In this document: in pieces, positions 61,268 through 64,000 of the stretch
How the letters are laid out: the number at the start of each line of letters is the position of its first letter
How positions within the stretch are numbered: position 1 is the first letter of the stretch
NCBI GenBank assembly: GCA_964487605.1
Contig: CAZARU010000023.1
Coordinates: forward strand, 10,734-74,733
Length of the DNA: 64,000 bases
Origin: JAJDAH01 sp964487605
GTDB lineage: Bacteria > Myxococcota_A > Polyangia > Polyangiales > Polyangiaceae
Direction: 5' to 3'
The notes under the pieces: generated by a model
The model's database searches: none
What the model was told of the DNA's origin: nothing
What the model saw: the letters and a program-made list of their open reading frames with translations, nothing else
Made by a program: the position numbers and the translations under genes

Positions 61268-62002
61268 GTGAGCGGCGGCGTCGACTACTCTAGAATTCAG
61301 AGTTGCATCGACGTCACCGACGACGACATCAAGGAAGCGCTGTCGCCGGCGCAGTCGCTGGCCGAACCGACGCCGCGCCAGCGCGCCCTGGCACTGCTCG
61401 AGCGGATGGCGAGCGTCGCCCAGCCACGCCAGGGCGCGCCACGCATTCTCGTGCTGGTGGCCAACATGGCGATGCACGACTGGATCGAAGGCGATCTCGA
61501 GGTGAAGCTCATCGGCGACGACGAGATCACCGTCCTCGAGCTGCTGGTCGACGACGGCATGAGCCAGGAGCGCATCGCCGGGCCCACGCGCGTCGACGTT
61601 TCCATCGCCGAGTTCCGCAACGCGGTGAACCTGCGGCCGGACCTGATTCGCCCGCTGGCCGCGACGGGTCGAATCGAGCCCCGCCGGATCACGCTCCGCG
61701 GCAGCCGATCGCGTCTCGACGAGAACGCTCCTCCGTCGTTCTCCGCTTTCGCCAGCGGACTGATGCGCGCCGTGTCGGGGAAGGCCCTCGGGAGCCAGAA
61801 GCTCCGCGCCGTGCGCCTCGAGAACGTCCCGGCCCGCACCGCACCAGCACCTCCTGCGACGCCTCCGCGACCGCCCCCACCGCGGGGCAAGAAGTCCATC
61901 GCCACCTACGAGCGCGCAGCACCGACGATCGAGTTTCCCGAGGAGTACCGTCGCTCCAAGGGAACGCCCGGCGGCGGAGGCCACGGGCAGGGCGACGCGT
62001 AG
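61268..62002 (+). CDS. Conserved-looking protein of unknown function
   Basis: Protein of 244 aa from GTG 61268. A helical N-terminal region (IKEALSPAQSLAEPTPRQRAL) is followed by an alpha/beta core (RILVLVANMAMHDWIEGDLEVKLIGDDE, ITVLELLVDDGMSQERI) and a basic, Pro-rich C-terminal tail. No signal or TM segment. No family recognised. The gene at 62039 converges with it. Confidence 0.6.
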   Translation: MSGGVDYSRIQSCIDVTDDDIKEALSPAQSLAEPTPRQRALALLERMASVAQPRQGAPRILVLVANMAMHDWIEGDLEVKLIGDDEITVLELLVDDGMSQERIAGPTRVDVSIAEFRNAVNLRPDLIRPLAATGRIEPRRITLRGSRSRLDENAPPSFSAFASGLMRAVSGKALGSQKLRAVRLENVPARTAPAPPATPPRPPPPRGKKSIATYERAAPTIEFPEEYRRSKGTPGGGGHGQGDA

Positions 62003-62038
62003 GGCCACCACCGCCCTCCACCCGCCCCGCACGGCCCA

Positions 62039-62608
62039 TCACGCCGCTCGCGCCATTCGAATCTTCTCGGCCTGTCCCGCGCGGTAGAAGCGCCGGAGGA
62101 TGCCTCGAGCCGAGTCGATGCCGTGCCGCGTGGCGACTCGTGCCACCAGGCGCGCCGCGAGTCCGTTGGCCAGCCGGTAGCGCTCCCCACGCTCGGTGGT
62201 CGCGTCGTGCAGGTAACGCACCTGCTCGAACAGCGTGCGGTGAAGATGGCGTCGCTCCTGCGCTGCCATCACCGCCGCGAGAACGACGAACTTGTCGACC
62301 TCGGCCTGGAGCTCCAGCTCGAGCCTCGTCGCCGGAAGCTCGGTCCGCGCGCGCTCCGCCAGGTACAGGAAGTGGCTGACACCCTCCACGAGCTGGGCGT
62401 GTCCGTCGAGCGTCTCGGGCGTCTCGCGAGGAAGCAGTACGGCGACCTCGACCGCGTCGTCCGCGTCGCGGACGTAGACCGCCTCACGCTGATCGGGCTC
62501 CACGTCGAGGACGAAGCCCACCACGTCGGGCGCTCCTTCGAGCCCGTAGTACTGCTCGAGCGACCTCTGGATCGCGCGGAGGGCCGAAGGGCGCAGCGGC
62601 GAAATCAA
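62039..62608 (-). CDS. Unknown protein, translationally coupled to the upstream gene
   Basis: Protein of 189 aa from TTG 62608, which overlaps the upstream stop (TTGA). It starts LISPLRPSALRAIQRSLEQYYG. A beta strand region (DVVGFVLDVEPDQREAVYV, DAVEVAVLLP) is followed by helices (AQLVEGVSHFLYLAERAR, LELELQAEVDKFVVLAAVM) and a basic C-terminal end. The latter half has a D-K-F-V pattern as in some small conserved alpha proteins. No family is recognised; the pairing with 62605-63225 suggests a joint role. Confidence 0.65.
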   Translation of the reverse strand: MISPLRPSALRAIQRSLEQYYGLEGAPDVVGFVLDVEPDQREAVYVRDADDAVEVAVLLPRETPETLDGHAQLVEGVSHFLYLAERARTELPATRLELELQAEVDKFVVLAAVMAAQERRHLHRTLFEQVRYLHDATTERGERYRLANGLAARLVARVATRHGIDSARGILRRFYRAGQAEKIRMARAA

Positions 62609-63225
62609 TGAATGCTCCCCGTGCCGCGCAGCGGAACCAGGCCGCGTGCGGCGAGTTCGCCGGAGAGCAACGAGGAGCCCGTCTTCAGCCACCGTTCGTA
62701 GAGCGCAACGAGGGCGCGCTCGGTGCGCGCCGAGCGCGCTCGCAGGCCATCCGACACGTCTTCGACTATCCGAACGAAGTGTGCGAACCCGTCGGCCAGC
62801 TCGCTGAACAGGTCGGGCACCGCATCGTGACGAGCCCGCCCGCGGAGCATGTCCGCAGCACTGCAGTACGCCCGCGCGCCCAGAGCGTGAACGTATTCGA
62901 CCTCCACACCGCGGGTCTCGAGGTGTCCGGAGAAGAAGCCGCTGGTGTAGAGCACGGAGTCGCCCAGCGAGCGGAGGCGGTCGAAGCGCTCCTGGCCGGC
63001 CGCGTGCAGGGCGTCGTCGAGCAGCAGCGTGAGGGGACGGTCGAGCGCCTCCGCGGACAGCGCGTCGGGGCGCGCGTAGTGTGCGAGGACGGCGACCACG
63101 TACTGCGACGCCGTCCCCGTCGGCTCGTATCCGCGCGCGCGCGCGGCGTCGTCGAACAGATCACCGAAGAAACCCCGGACGTCTCCGGTCAGCTCGATGA
63201 CCGAACCTTCAGCGCTCGACTTCAT
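62605..63225 (-). CDS. Unknown protein, first of a coupled pair
   Basis: Protein of 206 aa from ATG 63225, with GAGGAGG 6 bases upstream. Mostly helical (VRGFFGDLFDDAARARGYEP, ASQYVVAVLAHYARPDALS, LTLLLDDALHAAGQERFDRLRSLGDSVLY), with one Cys (AYCSAADMLRG). No signal, TM or catalytic motif seen; the family is not recognised. Divergent from groESL across 455 bases. Confidence 0.65.
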   Translation of the reverse strand: MKSSAEGSVIELTGDVRGFFGDLFDDAARARGYEPTGTASQYVVAVLAHYARPDALSAEALDRPLTLLLDDALHAAGQERFDRLRSLGDSVLYTSGFFSGHLETRGVEVEYVHALGARAYCSAADMLRGRARHDAVPDLFSELADGFAHFVRIVEDVSDGLRARSARTERALVALYERWLKTGSSLLSGELAARGLVPLRGTGSIH

Positions 63226-63489
63226 GGCGCGACCTCCTCGATCGAGAGTGGCGCTGGGGTGAGAACGACCCATGGGCCCAGTGCGGGGGCCCGCGCGAGG
63301 GGTCGTTTCGCGGTGGCGCTCACTAACTCGATGAAATCTACGGGCTGTCCGCCCTGCGCGTTCAGTTCTCGGGGAGCGAATGGGACTTTTTCTAGCCACC
63401 TGCCTGCTCGGCTGCCAGCGAGCAGTGCCTATCGGATCGGAAGTTCCTAGGTGATATTCATAGCTTGAGTCAGATCTCTCAGCCCTAGG

Positions 63490-63517
63490 TTGACAGGAGG
63501 GGTCCGGTGGCTATTGT
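63490..63517 (+). promoter_or_regulatory. sigma-70-type promoter of groESL
   Basis: TTGACA (63490-63495, 6/6) is separated by 16 bases from TATTGT (63512-63517, 4/6). The predicted start is near 63524, about 157 bases before groES, just ahead of the CIRCE element. Confidence 0.65.
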
Positions 63518-63530
63518 CCGCGGCCTCGCT

Positions 63531-63557
63531 CTGGCACTCACGGCTCGTGACTGCTAG
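63531..63557 (+). promoter_or_regulatory. CIRCE operator (HrcA binding site)
   Basis: CTGGCACTC, a 9-base spacer, then GACTGCTAG. Each arm matches the CIRCE consensus TTAGCACTC-N9-GAGTGCTAA at 7 of 9 positions, and the spacing is exact. It begins just after the predicted start site, so HrcA binding would block transcription initiation or early elongation until heat stress. Confidence 0.75.
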
Positions 63558-63680
63558 CAGCGGGATAGTTCCTGACTTGGGGACCTCGCCCCGACCTTCC
63601 GCCCGCCCGGGCGGCTGGCGGCGGCGGCGTCTCCCAACCAAGAGGCCCGAGCCAGCTCGGGAGAGAGGCACATTCGACCC

Positions 63681-63971
63681 ATGAAGATTCGTCCGCTTCA
63701 GGACCGCGTACTCGTGAAGCGAGTTGCGGAGGAAGAGAAGACCAAGGGGGGAATCATCATCCCCGACACCGCGAAGGAGAAGCCCATCGAGGGCGAGGTC
63801 ATCGCAGTGGGCAACGGAAAGGTCCAGGAGGACGGCAAGGTTCGTCCCCTCGACATCAAGGCCGGCGATCGCGTCCTGTTCGGCAAGTACGCCGGCACGG
63901 AGGTGAAGATCGAAGGCGTGGAACACCTGATCCTGCGCGAGGACGACATCCTCGGCGTCATCGAGAAGTGA
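63681..63971 (+). CDS. groS: Co-chaperonin GroES
   Basis: Protein of 96 aa, the normal length. It starts MKIRPLQDRVLVKRV. The mobile loop is EKTKGGIIIPD, and YAGTEVKIEGVEHLILREDDI is typical of the C-terminal part. It caps the GroEL chamber in the cytosol. AGAGG lies about 12 bases upstream of the ATG. groEL follows after 10 bases. Confidence 0.98.
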   Translation: MKIRPLQDRVLVKRVAEEEKTKGGIIIPDTAKEKPIEGEVIAVGNGKVQEDGKVRPLDIKAGDRVLFGKYAGTEVKIEGVEHLILREDDILGVIEK

Positions 63972-63981
63972 GGAGAACGTC

Positions 63982-64000
63982 ATGGCTGCCAAGGAAATTG
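63982..64000 (+). CDS. groL: Chaperonin GroEL, first six codons
   Basis: ATG 63982 with GAGGAGA upstream; the visible start is MAAKEI, the usual GroEL N terminus. The gene continues beyond the window. Co-transcribed with groES. Confidence 0.93.

Larger units (their letters stand above)
63226..63680. other. 455-base intergenic region between the unknown pair and groES
   Basis: AT content is higher than elsewhere, especially 63300-63500. It holds the groESL promoter and a CIRCE element (listed separately), and CCTAGGT occurs at 63446-63452 and again at 63484-63490. No gene is visible. The first ~150 bases serve as upstream region of the minus-strand pair. Confidence 0.5.

Overview
The window is a high-GC (roughly 70%), densely packed bacterial chromosome segment that reads like a Myxococcota (delta-proteobacterial) genome, most likely a Polyangia-type myxobacterium. 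The reasons are about sixteen predicted lipoproteins, many with Gly/Ser-rich spacers directly after the lipidated Cys, a Ser/Thr kinase followed by a PEGA-domain protein, myxobacterial-style PilZ proteins, an HD-GYP protein, a MoxR/vWA operon and a Tol-Pal cluster. No rRNA, tRNA, insertion sequence, prophage or CRISPR array was seen. The family assignments are from motif recognition by eye; no database search was run.

Layout. 1-5794: start of an FtsE-like ABC ATPase (minus), a PilZ protein with a PQ-rich repeat, a secreted zinc-protease/propeller/barrel fusion, a HAD phosphatase and a small lipoprotein. 5818-13619 (minus): two small proteins, an outer-membrane-type protein coupled to three tandem beta-propeller lipoproteins, and a short penicillin-binding transpeptidase. 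13699-29507: Gly-rich lipoproteins, PhoH ATPase, HD-GYP phosphodiesterase, isoaspartyl peptidase, two paralogous vWA lipoproteins, an ACE-like M2 peptidase, a TauE/SafE permease, a tiny flagellar-rod-like protein, an SDR and a large repeat lipoprotein. 29519-38833 (minus): a six-gene MoxR-DUF58-vWA operon. 39108-48221: a response regulator with a histone-H1-like tail, an MBL hydrolase, a DinG-like helicase with an apparent Fe-S cysteine substitution, a PilZ protein, an unknown protein, a SurA/PpiD-like isomerase, an M16 peptidase and a lipoprotein. 48511-53647: Ser/Thr kinase, TPR/PEGA protein, a rho-independent terminator, then three small unknowns including a 20-cysteine protein. 53846-57751: pal-tolQ-tolR-tolA-tolB. 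57794-63225: TerB-like protein, GH92 glycosidase, small envelope and unknown proteins, and a coupled pair of unknowns. 63490-64000: a sigma-70-like promoter with a CIRCE operator, groES and the start of groEL.

Most of the genes serve the cell envelope: division (FtsE), peptidoglycan cross-linking (PBP), outer-membrane stability (Tol-Pal), periplasmic folding and proteolysis, and a large surface-lipoprotein repertoire. Signalling is represented by c-di-GMP components (HD-GYP, two PilZ), a Ser/Thr kinase and a response regulator. The least-explained items are the cysteine-ladder protein, the response-regulator/histone-tail fusion, the three-propeller cluster and the orphan rod-like protein.
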